Part shown: positions 12,223 through 27,100 of the stretch, piece after piece
Numbering within the stretch: the stretch's first letter is position 1
Layout: the number at the start of each line of letters is the position of its first letter
From: Liolophura sinensis
Taxonomy: Eukaryota > Mollusca > Polyplacophora > Chitonida > Chitonidae
Assembly (NCBI RefSeq): GCF_032854445.1
Contig: NC_088305.1
Coordinates: 19,267,717-19,331,716, forward strand
DNA: 64,000 nt
Reading direction: 5' to 3'
Translations under genes and position numbers: made by a program
Notes under the pieces: generated by a model
The model's database searches: none
The model's input: the letters and a program-made list of their open reading frames with translations, nothing else
Told to the model about the DNA's origin: nothing

Positions 12223-13202
12223 CTAACTCCGATAGCCTCGCAAGCATTCCAGATTATAAGCTGATTTACAGAGTTACCTAGCACGTCAGAAGATTTTGGC
12301 TGTAACCGTTCAGGCATGTTTCCACTCCTGTTCCGAAATAACTAAGGTTACATTATTTGTCGTCTTTTCTTTCACATTTTTTAACAGTTATTGCGCGATG
12401 ACGCTTAAGGTATGAGAGTAGCTCCAGCTTGTAATTAGATTATGCGAGAGTAATAGTTGTTGTCCTTGTATAAACGTTTGTTTGCATTGGGTTTATCGTT
12501 GCCTTGACCAATACTTCGTTCAATTTTCTCGACGTTTTCGCCTTGTAGCAGGCCGACTCAAACTGACACATGAAGTTAAATGCTGCTTCACTGGATGATC
12601 ATGCCGATGACACTGGACAAGAATGTCAAATGTTAAATTTGTATATACGACTCAACTCGGGACTCCGGACCGTCTGTTCAATAACAGGCGAGCGCTCCAT
12701 GGAAAGCACAGTTCTCCCAGAATATAACATTTCCGGAAGATATTTTGCAATTCAAAAAGGTCGTTTTTCATGGACGATAAACTTTTTCCCTGACGTGTCT
12801 CATTTTTCTTGGAAGAACGTCTTTACCAGCACTTCCATCGTGCTTCTCGCGCGCATGAAGTCACGTGTTACCGGAAGTCGACGACACTTCAGTTAAATGA
12901 CTTTATGTACTAATAACGGCCCGGAAAACCTTATTGACAAATAATTAAATAAAATAAATAATAATAAAAAAATTCTGGCTCACAGTTTCACTGACTTCAA
13001 GCACTGACAAAGAATCCTTAATTATTGCCAAGCACGAGCCCTCTCTCAACAACATGATTTCCTCAATACCACTGTTCTTATTCAATACTTAGCGGTATCT
13101 TACCGTGCATGCTTTCTTGTACTTATACAAGAAAGTCGGTAGAACGCCCTGCTGTTTCATGGGTTACAAGATTTGCTTCCCTTTAAAGAGCGCTGGATTG
13201 AT
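12223..13202. other. No gene seen
   Basis: Contains a 108-codon open frame (12570-12896) without family motifs or convincing splice context, so it is left uncalled. Confidence 0.5.
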
Positions 13203-13452
13203 TGATTTATTTATTTGATTGGTGTTTTACGCCGTACTCAATAATATTTCACAGCATTATGGTGGGTGGAAACCGGGCAGAGCCCGGGGGAACCCCACGA
13301 CCATCCGCAGGTTGCTGGAAGACCTTCCCACGTACGGCCGGAGAGGAAGCCAGCATGAGCTGGACTTGAACTCACAGCTTCCGCATTGGTGAGAGACTCC
13401 TGGGTAACTGTGCTGCGCTAGCGCGCTAACCAACTGAGCCACGGAGGTCCCA
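13203..13452 (-). mobile_element. SINE family A, near full-length with internal deletion
   Basis: Lacks the ACTTATACGACGGCGGC segment of the body; head GAGCCACGGAGGTCCC intact. Confidence 0.85.
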
Positions 13453-14537
13453 GCAGAGCGCTGGAGAACGCTCTGATGCTTCGCTTTAGTTAATGGAATT
13501 ATACATGCCCAAAATGCACATCTTCAGTGAGATACTGGAGAGATTCTGGAATGTGTAACACGATGCCTGTATATGCATGACAAATATATTATAATCATGT
13601 TACATGATGCCATGACATAATTGTTTTTAGAAACCAACTTCTCCGTGTTCATGGGACTGCATATAGTACGCGACACTCTCCTAGAGGTTTGCACTTTTTT
13701 GCGAATTAATCACCCTGTCGTATGAACTACTGAACAATTACTGTGTTTTATCCACCCCCTCCCCCCAAAGTACTCCTTTACAAAAAAACCCCACAGAAAA
13801 ACAAAATGCTATACAGACCTACCATCACAGATCAACGGCATGGGATTACTTTCAATTCTCAGCAATCACGCTGCTTTAAAAACAGTAAAGCGCCTATAAT
13901 TTCAATGACAGACTTTTCCCCACCTATTCACCCTGTTTTATGTTATCTTACCGTTAATCAGAGACCTTACCAACTTTTAATAATACAGCCGAATGATTAT
14001 TTCAATGAAAAAAATCCTAAAATTATAGGTGATTAATGATATATACAATAAAATACGACAAAACAGAATTACTAAGTTTTAGTGAAAACAGGTCCTTGCC
14101 TATTTCAGCCCTCTTTTATCAAGTTTTCAGCAGAATTCAAATATAAGACCTCCTATTATTGTAGGTGCTCCAGTAGCAGTGGTTTTCCCCCTAGCATCCT
14201 ATTAAAGCACTGACTACAATACAATGTATACCTACTGCAAAGTAAACTTCTCAATACACTGAATAAACAAATGAAAGATTGCAACTCATAAAAGTCTGAG
14301 AAATAATGGCTTATCATATACACGTAGCTTTGTTTGTGGTTTTATTACTGATACATGAATGAAAAGCTAATTTTCTATGCATGTTTCAGACATTTTCTCA
14401 GCAATTTTAAAAAGTATAATACACCAGGCCCAACAACGTCTTGATCCATTATTCCTCTTCTCCCCCAACCTCCTCAACCCCAACCAGCACCCTCAACCCC
14501 AACCCCCACCCCACAAAAAAGACACAAAACAATTAGC
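13453..14537. other. No gene seen
   Basis: Includes C-rich and CCCCAACC tracts near 13750 and 14460. No coding signal. Confidence 0.55.
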
Positions 14538-14765
14538 TCCATAAAACCCATGCAGTTCCACAAAACCCATGCAGTTCCACAAAACCCATGTATTTCCACA
14601 AAACCCATGCAGTTCCACAAAACCCATGTAGTTTCACAAACTCACGTAGTTCCGCAAACTCATGTGGTTTCATAAACTCACATAGTTCCACAAACTCGTG
14701 TAGTTCCATAAACTCATGTAGTTCCATAAACTCATGTGGTTTCACAAAACTCATATAACCCCACA
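14538..14765. repeat. 18-19-bp minisatellite
   Basis: Units CATGCAGTTCCACAAAACC (19 bp) pass into CATGTAGTTCCATAAACT (18 bp). It lies just beyond the AKR stop codon, possibly in or after the 3' UTR. Confidence 0.88.
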
Positions 14766-15086
14766 AGTATCCACACAAAAAGTTTCAATACCAGTTCATA
14801 AATGTCAATACCCTTCATACTTTTCAAAATCATCCTAATATTTTTGTTTCCAACATGTATTTTCAGCATTCTCATAATTCCTCAACCTTATCACATACAT
14901 GTATGAAAGAGCAACTTTTTATGCATTTTATGCATATTTTTAATTTGATTTTGGAGACAAAACTACATTTATATAGCCAACACAGGTAGAATTTGCTTGA
15001 ATAAACAACAAGCGAAAAGGTTGAATAATTACAGTAGTACTTGTAAAAAAAAAAATAAATAAAAAAATTTCTACATGTATGTTACA

Positions 15087-15168
15087 TTAGTGGGCCTTCC
15101 TTAAGTTTTCTTGATACTGTTCCAGTTCCACACCTTCCCACGTCTTATTCTTCAATGGCCGCATAAAC
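15087..15168 (-). CDS. AKR terminal coding exon 9
   Basis: Acceptor TTGTTCAG/G, then FMRPLKNKTWEGVELEQYQ to RKAH and TAA at 15089-15087. It lies 6.5 kb from exon 8, across the 42-bp array. The PLKNKxWEGVE motif is typical of the end of this AKR clade. No clear AATAAA is seen in the next 100 bp on the minus strand. Confidence 0.9.
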
Positions 15169-18100
15169 CTGAACAAAGAAAGTCACATCTATGAATTTCT
15201 ATGAAGACTAAAATGTATTCTGCTTAAATCACACATTGTAACATCCGATGTCCAGTTTCTGTGAAAATCAAATGTGATTTGCTCTATTGTAATAAACTAC
15301 AAAAAACATTGATTACACTCAAGAAAACACTCTTTTCCCATCTGTGGCCAGGATTATATTCCAAGAAATCCGGTCAGAGCCCAGGGGAAACCAGGGGCCC
15401 AGGGGAAACCCACAATCTGCAGGTTGCTGACAGACTTTTCCAGGAATGGCTGGAGAGGAACCCTGCAAGAGTTGGACTTGAACTCACAGCGACCTGAGTG
15501 TATCAGATTTAAGCTCCTCATTTACTTCAGTCTTCAAGTGCTCTCTCTATTTATTTATTTATTTGATTGGTGTTTTACGCCATACTCAAGAATATTTCAC
15601 TTATATGATGGCTGCCAGCACTATGGTGGATGGAAACCGGGCAGAACCAGGGGGAAACCCAAGACCATCCACAGGTTGCTGGCAGACCTTCCCAATTACG
15701 GCCGAAGAGGAATACAAAACTAAACACTTTTCCCCTGTATCATGTCAGTCCATGACACTATATTTTTTATTTATTTATCTGACTGGTGCTTTACACCATA
15801 CACAAAAATATGAACAATACATTTTCGTTGATAGGGACCAGCAAAGCGTAGTAACTGGTACATTCTCAATGATACGAGATCAGCAAAGCGTAGTAACTGG
15901 TACATTCTCAATGATACAGGACCAGCAAAGGGTAGTAACTGGCACATTCTCAATGATACGAGATCAGCAAAGCGTAGTAACTGGTACATTCTCAATGATA
16001 CGGGACCAGCAAAGCGTAGTAACTGGTACATTCTCAATGATACGGGATCAGCAAAGCGTAGTAACTGGTACATTCTCAATGATACGGGATCAGCAAAGCG
16101 TAGTAACTGGTACATTCTCAATGATACGGGATCAGCAAAGCGTAGTAACTGGTACATTCTCAATGATACGAGATCAGCAAAGCGTAGTAACTGGTACATT
16201 CTCAATGATACGGGATCAGCAAAGCGTAGTAACTGGTACATTCTCAATGATACGGGATCAGCAAAGCGTAGTAACTGGTACATTCTCAATGATACAGGAT
16301 CAGCAAAGCATAGTAACTGGTACATTCTCAATGATACGGGATCAGCAAAGCGTAGTAACTGGTACATTCTCAATGATACGGGATCAGCAAAGCGTAGTAA
16401 CTGGTACATTCTCAATGATAGGAGGCCAGAAAAGTTTAGTGACTAGTACATTATTGACAATAGGGAACCAGCAAAGTGTAGTGGATAGTACATTCTTGAC
16501 GTTAAGAGAATAGCAAAGTACATTCTTGATGTTAGGGGAACAGCAAAGTGTAGTGACTAGTACATTCTCAATGATAGGAGACCAGCAAAGTGTAGTGACT
16601 GGTACATTCTCGATGTTAGGAGACCAGCAAAAGTGTAGTGAACAGTACATTCTTGATGTTAGGAGACCAACAATGTGTAGTGGCCAGTACATTGTTGATG
16701 TCAGGAGACCAACAAAGTGTAGTGACTGGTACATTGTTGATGTCAGGAGACCAACAAAGTGTAGTGACCAGTGCATTCTTGATGTCAGGAAACCAACAAA
16801 GTGTAGTGACCAGTACATTCTTGATGTTAGGAGACCAACAAAGTGTAGTGACCAGTACATTCTTGATGTTAGGAGACCAACAAAGTGTAGTGACCAGTAC
16901 ATTCTCGATAATAAGAGATCAGCAAAGTGTAGTGACTAGTACATTCTCGATGTAAGGAGACCAGCAAAGTGTAGTGACCAGTACATTCTCTGTGCTAGGA
17001 GACCAGCAAAATGGGCTGACCAGTACATTCTCCATGCTAGGAACCCAGCAAAGTCAGCTGACCAGTACATTTTCTTTGTTTAGAACCCAGCAAAGTATGC
17101 AGACCAGTACATTCTCTGTGCCAGGAACCCAGGAAGGTGGCCAGACCAGTACATTCTCCGCGACAGAAGCCTAGTAAAGCAGGTTGACTAGTACATTCTT
17201 TGTGATAGGAGCCCAGCAAAGTACGTTGACCAGTACATTCTCTGTGCTAGGAACCCAGCAAGGTGGGCAGAACAGTACATTCTCCACAACAGGAGCCCAA
17301 GTAAAGCAGGTTGACCAGTACATTCTCCGCGACAGGAGCCCAATAAAGTAGGTTGACCAGTACATTCTCCATCATAGGAGCCCAAGTAAAGCAGGTTGAC
17401 CAGTACATTCTCCGTGACAGGAGCCCAATAAAGCAGGTGGACCAGTACATTCTCCATGATAGAAGCCCAGTAAAGCAGGTTGGCCAGTACATTCTCCACG
17501 GCAGGAGCCCAGTAAAGCAGGTTGACCAGTACATGCTCCATGACAGGAGCCCAGTAAAGCAGGTGGACCAATACATTCTCCATGATAGGAGCCCAGTAAA
17601 GCAGGTGGACCAGTACATTCTCCATCATAGGAGCCCAGTAAAGCAGGTTGACCAGTACATTCTCCGTGATAGGAGCCCAAGTAAAGCAGGTGGACCAGTA
17701 CATTCTTCATCATAGGAGCCCAGTAAAGCAGGTGGACCAGTACATTCTCCATCATAGGAGCCCAGTAAAGCAGGTTGACCAGTACATTCTCCATGATAGG
17801 AGCCCAATAAAGCAGATTGACCAGTACATTCTCCATGATAGGAGCCCAGTAAAGCAGGTGGACCAGTACAATCTCCATCATAGGAGCCCAGTAAAGCAGG
17901 TTGACCAGTACATTCTCCGTGATAGGAGCCCAAGTAAAGCAGGTGGACCAGTACATTCTTCATCATAGGAGCCCAGTAAAGCAGGTGGACCAGTACATGC
18001 TCCATGACAGGAGCCCAGTAAAGCAGGTTGACCAGTACATTCTCCATCATAGGAGCCCAGTAAAGCAGGTGGACCAGTACATTCTCCGTGATAGGAGCCC

Positions 18101-21100
18101 AAGTAAAGCAGGTGGACCAGTACATTCTTCATCATAGGAGCCCAGTAAAGCAGGTGGACCAGTACATGCTCCATGACAGGAGCCCAGTAAAGCAGGTTGA
18201 CCAGTACATTCTCCATCATAGGAGCCCAGTAAAGCAGGTGGACCAGTACATTCTCCATCACAGGAGCCCAGTAAAGCAGGTTGACCAGTACATTCTCCAT
18301 CATAGGAGCCCAATAAAGCAGATTGACCAGTACATTCTCCATGATAGGAGCCCAGTAAAGCAGGTGGACCAGTACAATCTCCATCATAGGAGCCCAGTAA
18401 AGCAGGTGGACCAGTACATTCTCCATCATAGGAGCCCAGTAAAGCAGGTTGACCAGTACATTCTCCGTGATAGGAGCCCAAGTAAAGCAGGTGGACCAGT
18501 ACATTCTTCATCATAGGAGCCCAGTAAAGCAGGTGGACCAGTACATTCTCCATCATAGGAGCCCAGTAAAGCAGGTTGACCAGTACATTCTCCATGATAG
18601 GAGCCCAATAAAGCAGATTGACCAGTACATTCTCCATGATAGGAGCCCAGTAAAGCAGGTGGACCAGTACAATCTCCATCATAGGAGCCCAGTAAAGCAG
18701 GTTGACCAGTACATTCTCCGTGATAGGAGCCCAAGTAAAGCAGGTGGACCAGTACATTCTTCATCATAGGAGCCCAGTAAAGCAGGTGGACCAGTACATG
18801 CTCCATGACAGGAGCCCAGTAAAGCAGGTTGACCAGTACATTCTCCATCATAGGAGCCCAGTAAAGCAGGTGGACCAGTACATTCTCCATCATAGGAGCC
18901 CAGTAAAGCAGGTTGACCAGTACATTCTCCATCATAGGAGCCCAATAAAGCAGATTGACCAGTACATTCTCCATGATAGGAGCCCAGTAAAGCAGGTTGA
19001 CCAGTACATTCTCCATCATAGGAGCCCAGTAAAGCAGGTTGACCAGTACATGCTCCATGACAGGAGCCCAAGTAAAGCAGGTTGACCAGTACATTCTCCA
19101 TCATAGGAGCCCAGTAAAGTAGGTGGACCAGTACATTCTCCATCATAGGAGCCCAAGTAAAGCAGGTTGACCAGTACATTCTCCATCATAGGAGCCCAGT
19201 AAAGCAGGTTGACCAATACATTCTCTATGATAGGAGCCCAGTAAAGCAGGTGGACCAGTACATGCTCCATGACAGGAGCCCAGTAAAGCAGGTTGACCAG
19301 TACATTCTCCATGATAGGAGCCCAGTAAAGCAGGTTGACCAGTACATTCTCCATCATAGGAGTCCAGTAAAGCAGGTTGACCAGTACATTCTCCATCATA
19401 GGAGCCCAGTAAAGCAGGTTGACCAGTACATTCTCCATGATAGGAGCCCAGTAAAGCAGGTTGACCAGTACATTCTCCATCATAGGAGCCCAGTAAAGCA
19501 GGTTGACCAGTACATTCTCTATGATAGGAGCCCAGTAAAGCAGGTGGACCAGTACATTCTCCATGATAGGAGCCCAGTAAAGCAGGTTGACCAGTACATT
19601 CTCCATCACAGGAGCCCAGTAAAGCAGGTTGACCAGTACATTCTCTATGATAGGAGCCCAGTAAAGCAGGTTGACCAGTACATTCGCTATGATAGGAGCC
19701 CAGTAAAGCAGGTGGACCAGTACATTCTCCATGATAGGAGCCCAGTAAAGCAGGTTGACCAGTACATTCTCCATCACAGGAGCCCAGTAAAGCAGGTTGA
19801 CCAGTACATTCTCTATGATAGGAGCCCAGTAAAGCAGGTTGACCAGTACATTCGCTATGATAGGAGCCCAGTAAAGCAGGTGGACCAATACATTCGCTAT
19901 GATAGGAGCCCAGTAAAGCAGGTGGACCAGTACATTCTCCATCATAGGAGCCCAGTAAAGCAGGTTGACCAGTACATTCTCCATCACAGGAGCCCAGTAA
20001 AGCAGGTTGACCAGTACATTCTCTATGATAGGAGCCCAGTAAAGCAGGTTGACCAGTACATTCGCTATGATAGGAGCCCAGTAAAGCAGGTGGACCAGTA
20101 CATTCTCCATGATAGGAGCCCAGTAAAGCAGGTTGACCAGTACATCCTGGACGCTACATGTACATGTCGGAGCCCAACAAAGACCTCCAATAAGGAAATT
20201 TTGAGTTTCCATGTTACAATATTATGACATCTCTTTGCGCCATGCTCACGGCTGTCATTGCCTTATGGCACTAGAGGGCTAATCGGTGCATTTTTACACC
20301 AGGACACAGTTTTTCGGTAGGGACGATTGTAGTTCTGTGCATTTTAGGGTGTAAAGTCTTTTTTTGCTGTCAGCCTGCCGTTTTCGGTGTACAGGTGCAT
20401 GCTTGGTATCAAAATGATGGAAATTGTCTTAGCTTTGGGCAGGTATGAGTTTTAATGATGAAAGTTTGAAATTATGGGCGAGAGGACACAAGGAGGCAGG
20501 TGGTGATGAGGCTGCGAGTGACATCCCCTTTGCATTGCTAAGCACCCCTCCCAGCTGTCGGCATAGAAAGGTCAAGATTTTGACGGTCAACCTATGTCAA
20601 GATTTTATGGCTTCTTTCTCACAGGCTGGGCCTGATATGCACCAAAGCTTATTGGCCACAGAATGTTTGGGACTGAGCTACAGTGCTAAACGTTAACACT
20701 GTCACTTAAGAAAAACTAATGGGGGTCTGTGGCCATCAGCAGCTATACACAACATTACAAATTCTCCACAGAAGATCACTGATTTAAGTCACTGAATTAA
20801 ACAGAATCCACAGAAGATCACTGATTTAAGTCACTGAATTAAACAGAATCCACAGAACTTAATATTTTAGCACATAAAAAGCCATCGATTGCGGACAATT
20901 TTAATTACTGTATGTGCCCGCACATGTCAAAATGCACTTTGCATTAGCCATCAAGTACCATAAAACAACCACATCACGGCACCAAAGGTCACAGATAATT
21001 TGAGATCTCAATGCTCCCATATTCAGTCCTATATTTACTGTCTTTGGTTAATCAGTGCACTCCATGCTTGTGAGACTTCACTGCAATATATTATGGTGAC

Positions 21101-24100
21101 AACATTTATTTATTTATTTATCTGATTTGTGATTTATACCGTACTCAAGAACATTTCACTTATGCAAAGGCAGGCAGCATTGTGTTGGGAGGAAACCGGG
21201 CAGAGCCAAGGGGAAAGCCATGACTATCCGCAGGCTGCATGATGACAATAATAGCTACCCGAGTGAATGCAACTATTGAAGGCAAAGAAAACACTAACAT
21301 GAAGTATAAAAGACCATAGACCATAGATCAGATTAAAGACATTTGAAACTTTGGATTCTACAGTGTCCTTTTCCGGCCATATTTGGACCTGTGACGTCAT
21401 ATCAGGTTTCTGCCTCTTACCACAAAAAACTGTTAAATTTCATCATTCTACATGTACATATCGATATATTCGCCGAATGGGCCGTGAAACAAATTATTTC
21501 AAGTAAAAAACAAAATGGATGCGAATGTCACTGATACTCTCTGGGTCACTGACGACTTTCGTAGAATTGATGTTGTATAACCTTTTGACTCTGTTGGAAA
21601 AATCCTAAAAAAACAGATCAAACTATTTTCCGAGAGAGTGTTTAATGATCTTTCATTTGATATGTACATGTATTTTGTTTTGGTGTCTTCTTTGCCCTTA
21701 AAGTACCACATATTGACTCACTTGTCCATGACTTCTTCTAGCGTCGATTTCTCCAGCTCTGTCAACTCTGTGAACACCGAGGCTAGGTTTTTGTCCAGAT
21801 TAGCAAGGCTGTGTAAAGAAGTGCAAGTCAGTAATGCTCTGATTCATTTGAAACATACGTACGTGACTAAGTCACTCATTTTGCCAGATTCTGACAGATT
21901 AATTCGGAAGGCAGAATATAATATCCCACAAGAAAATGTCCCATCATGCAGTCAGCTGATTATGAGATTTACAGAGTCTAATGTTGACCTGTTTCTCCTT
22001 CAAGCATAAGTCACATGAATCACAAAAGCATTGTGTTTTGGACTTCACGTAGAAATGATTTCACTGTTTATTCGCTTGTAACATTACGGAATAAAATTGA
22101 CATACTTAGTAAATGACAGTTTTATCCACAAATGAAAATTAATTTTCATTTATTATTATTTTATGATGTAAGATATCAAGAGTGCATTGCAGTTTGTATT
22201 AAAAGTAAATGAAGAATCAAAACAGAATGCAGTCTCAAATTGCAAAAGAATTTAATTTTTTTTAGCAAGGTAAATGAATTAATGGGAAATAAAGTCCAAA
22301 AATGAAGAAATCATCAGTACAAAGACCAATCAAAAAAAAACTGTGTCTAAAAATTATTTTACTTGCTTATTTTATACCTTTTTTTTCAATGAGCACAATG
22401 TTTTGAAATGCTTTTATTTTATGGTGATCTTTATGGACCATATTGATAGTTTATGTCAAGGATTACATTCAAATATTTAATGTCAGATTTTCTTTTTCAT
22501 GCTCAAAAAGTTAACCCAAATTTTATTCAGACCTAAACTTTAGGTGCAGAAAAAGTTGTGTTATCTCAATGGTAACATGTAGTAGCACATCATGCATATG
22601 GTCCATAAAGCCCACCATAGAATCAAAACATTTCAAAAAATTTGACTGCGTTCAACTCAAATTAATAAGAAACATAAGTATAATAAAAGTGCTAAACACA
22701 AAGAAAACACTAAAATGCTAAATACTTCAGATGAAAGGCCATTATACACTGTCCATGAAAATACATGCCGTTTATATTTTAGAATTTATCCCATGAGTAA
22801 AATGTTTAAATAAAACATTGCATTCTAAGGTGGTCATTTCTGAGGCTACCTACATCCATAGTTTTGCTGGAACGTTTCATATGCATTTTAGTACATTGAA
22901 AACAGTGCTTTATGGTCTTTCATATGACATATACTCCAAGCTGGTGGTTCTTTTACCTATAAAAGCATATAGGCCTACAGGAAGAACAAGAAAAAATAAA
23001 AAGGAATGTGAAGAGCAACTCACCTTGCAGTACTCACTAATGTGGTTGGAATGTCTTCTTGATCCAGGATGAACTTCATAGCCAGTTTGGAAATATCTAC
23101 ATCTTTGCTCTAAAATCCACAACCACAGTAATGGTTGAAATACCGCACATTGTTGAATTTTCTGGACTTCTTTTATTTATTTATCACCAGTTTTATCAGC
23201 AGTTTTTCAGTCATAACGTCCTGGTGAAGTTCACCAAGTACACCCAGAAGATTGGCCAACACAGAACTGACCGCTGCCTGAAGGACTTCATCATGCAAGG
23301 CCATAGAAATCCAGGAGGAATAGGTTTATTCAATAATCTGATTGTTGTTCAATTTCCTGCTCTTTTTTTCCCCTCAGTTTTAAGGATGGAGGAAACCAGA
23401 GTGTCCTGAGTAAACCACCGATCTTTGGCAAGTTACTTACAAACTTTCCCACGCCTAACGTACAGATATGCACCCCATTTTCTTGGCAAACAAGCAGTCT
23501 TCAAATCTATAAATTTCATGTCCAAGTCTGGGTTTGAACCCGTGCTTCATGACTAAATGCAATCGCTTTTAGCCACTTATCCATGATCTCCTCACAGCAG
23601 GTAACGGACCTACAACACTAACCATAAACTGACATTCATACAACATGTCATGTACATTTATTCATTTATTTCATGGGTGTTTTACTTCATGCTCAAGTTT
23701 TGGGAACAGTTTTGTCTGGAGCTTTCAATGGCACTGACTTTATCTCGCCTTCATATTCGCTTTAATGTCCAGGTCTTGTTGCCCTGTGGGACACTCTTCT
23801 GCTCTCAGCCAGTGATTTATCCCCAGTAATATTCACAGGCGCGTAAGTCTTTGTGTCACCTACACCTGGATATGTCACACTGAGGTACTGCTAGGCTAAG
23901 CCCACCCATCTCACCTGACAATAAGCTACAGCCTTCATGCAAGCCTCCTTTATATCGTCTGTGGCAGGGTGCCAGGAAGGCGGGCCACGATTGGACAGGA
24001 GACCCATGCTGATGGGTGATGCATTGACAACCCCAACACCTTTCTCCTGGAAAATTCAAAATGACATGAGAATGAATTACCTGAACCTTCAATGGCTTGA

Positions 24101-27100
24101 TCCATACATAATTTCTTTTGAAACATTTTCCACTCAAGACCAGAGGTTTTAGTCACCTCTGCAGACATGCTTCACTTATCAAAACATGGAGGTGAAAATA
24201 TTGTCTAAATAACATGGAAGTCAAACTCTGCTTCACGGTGACATACAAGTCCAAAACTACAATTTGTTGATTGTTCACAGCTTGTGTCTACATATTTATT
24301 TATCTATTTGATTGGTGTTTTACGCCGTACTCAAGAATATTTCACTTATACGACTGCGGCCAGCATTATGGTGGGTGGAAACCGGGCAGAACCAGGGTGT
24401 GGGGGGGGGGAACCCATAACCATCCGCAGGTTGCTGGCAGACTTTCCCATGTAATGCCAGAGGAAGAAGAAGCCAGCATGTGCTTGACTTGAACTCACAG
24501 CGGCGCCTTTGGTGAAAAACTCTTGGGTCATTGCGCTGCGCTCACGCGCTAACCACCTCGGCCACAGAGACCTTAGGTCTACATATGCTGTGCAGATTTT
24601 TCTGTTGTCTATATCAGGCATAAGCTTCCCAGTTTATCTTTCTGCTTGTCGTTTGCTAACCAAGCAGTACCACAGGCCTGAGAAGTGCCAGGCCGTGCAC
24701 ACTCTGAAATGTCATCTATACAAGGGATGCAAAAGCCATTCATTAATACAAAAGTATTCAGGGGATCATTTTCCTTTTTTTTTTTTTTTTTTTTCATTTT
24801 TATATTCAGGAAAGTAATTTAGACGGCGATGAAACAAAAGACACCAGGATGAAAAACAAAAACCTACTTCACAAGCCTCTTTATTTCTCATTTTTAGCAA
24901 TTACAGTCAGTCTATGCCAAATCCAGAACATTTTCCTATATATTTATACTTTGCCTAAACAGAGGGAATGTCTCATACCTTAATACAGTATTGATCATCA
25001 TATTACAGCCTTCAATGTCTTCCAAAAGAAAAGGATTTAACTTAAGTAAAATACTTACAAGAAAGTCATACCTTGAAGTAAGGGAGATAATCCACTAGGG
25101 AGTTGTCATTCATTGACCCATGGCAGTAAGTCAGAATTGTGTCAATTTTCACTTGGCTCCTTTCTAAAACTGTTCTTAAAACAAAAATATTTGTATAAAT
25201 ATAAATTTAATCACAAACAACTTAATAATTGAAATCGTCAAATAATCTAGTTTCAAATACATGCAGTAAAAAGGGGATAACCTTCCCACACATTTGAGGC
25301 ACAGTAACCTTGTCGGTTGTTTTTAGTTAAGCACAACATTGTTTTTGTAGCTAGTACAAATTTATATCTCTCGTTATCTTCAATAGGTGTCCAGAAATCC
25401 ACAATTAACTTTGCAAGATGTCTCCATCTGACAGTACCTTTGGAAACGTCACTTAAACTGAGTTTAAAGCAAACAATCACAGGGTTGCTATTCTTAGAAT
25501 CATGAAGGCGATGAATTTTCTTACGACGAACACCCTTTACACAGAAACTATTTATTTATTTTATGTGATTGGTATTTAACACTGTGAATTGTCTACTTAT
25601 ACACTGCTGTATGACCAGTCAGATTTATGGGTCAACCAGAGTGCCCAGATTAAACCACTGACCTTCGCTATTTGTACATGCCAAGCCTCACGGCTTAAGT
25701 GAGTGAGTGCTTGGGGTTTAACATCGTATTTAACAATTTTTCAGTCATATGACAACAAATGAAGCCTAAGAGTGCATGTAATGTGCCTCCTTTTGGATTT
25801 CCACTGCTCCTTTCTCTAGTGCTGCTTCACTGAGACGCCTTACCAAAGGCAAGTAAGCCGCCCCGCCCAAGCCATTATACTTATACTGGTCAACTAGTAG
25901 TTGCACTATCCCCTTCATGCTGAATGCCAAGCAAGAAAGTAACAACTTCCTCTTTTAAGGTCTTGGGTGTGACGCAACCCATAATTGACCCTGGATCCAC
26001 CTCTCCTGAAGCGGACGCTCTACCAACTGTGCTATTGAGGCCTCTCATCATGGCTTAAAGCCGTAGCCGAGAAGAGCCAGTGAGAGCTGGATTTGAACAC
26101 TTAACCCTACTGGTCAACATCCTGATGATCACACAGAGCCAGTGCCAACTTTCTCAAAACTTCCTAAGTTATATTTCCCGAAACTTGTTTCGCAAAAGAC
26201 CTTTTTTACGTTATACCTCCGTAAGACAACTTTACTTTCAAAAAAAGTTACGAAAAACTGATTTACGAAGTTTTGTGAAAGTAGTCTAAACATCTCAACC
26301 AGTGACGACCATACTGTGAAAGAAGACATTTTTATGGTTGGTACCTCAACAACAACGGGAATCAGGGCAGAGTCGTGGCCGATTTAGAACCCTATATACA
26401 GGGGTTGGGCATCACTAGCTTTGGGCATCCAAACAAGTGAAGGAAACAAAAATCATAAGAAAAAGATGTTCAATCAATCAATCAATCAATCAGTCAAAAA
26501 AACAAAAGTTTGGAAAGGTTCATCTGGTTTTATAATACCGCCAACAGACGTATGAAATACATGTGCCAAGCAAACTGGCCAAGCTGTACGATCGAAGCAC
26601 TCTTAATGTTAAGAGCACGTAGCTACCATCGCAACCAGAAATGTAGGCATTACGTCACCACTGCACTTACAAGCTTTTAGCATTGAGTGGGCTTCAAACA
26701 AGTTGGCCCTTAGCACTAGAAAATGTCTTGTATGGGTGCCCATGTAAAATGTTGTCAGACCCAGGGGAGGGTAGGTACTTAGTCATAATAAACTTACTTG
26801 AAATTTTCCAGTGGGTACCCTGTTATTCCAATAAATTTGGCCTTGCCAGAGTCCTTGACCTTCTGAAGGGCAGGCAATGTCTCTTGGATAACAATGTCAA
26901 GGTTGGGAGCAAACTCCATATCGTGCACCTGCGAATTAGATTTGCTTGTTTTACTTCACTATTTGCTAAAAATTCACCCCAAAGTATATTTTTCCAAATT
27001 TAAGTCGTCAAATATGCCCAGAAGGGGGCAAGTCTCTCTACTGACATGTATGTCAAGTGCTGCCTGCTCAGTAGGCTATGCTGAGGACATCAGGAAAATG

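Noticed and set aside
15563..20227. Many long open frames on both strands (up to 398 codons)
   Set aside because: All lie in the 42-bp array, whose unit is a multiple of three and lacks stops in several frames. They end where one extra base shifts the unit, and none has gene context.
21716..21724. TGA after GACAAG as the AKR stop
   Set aside because: The bases are also a strong GTGAGT donor, and an exon at 15168 completes the known C-terminus in the right phase.
25990..26046. tRNA gene with box A and anticodon-like arm
   Set aside because: It is the head of a SINE; the acceptor stem does not pair over its length and a SINE body follows. The same applies to the heads at 11.8, 23.6 and 62.5 kb.
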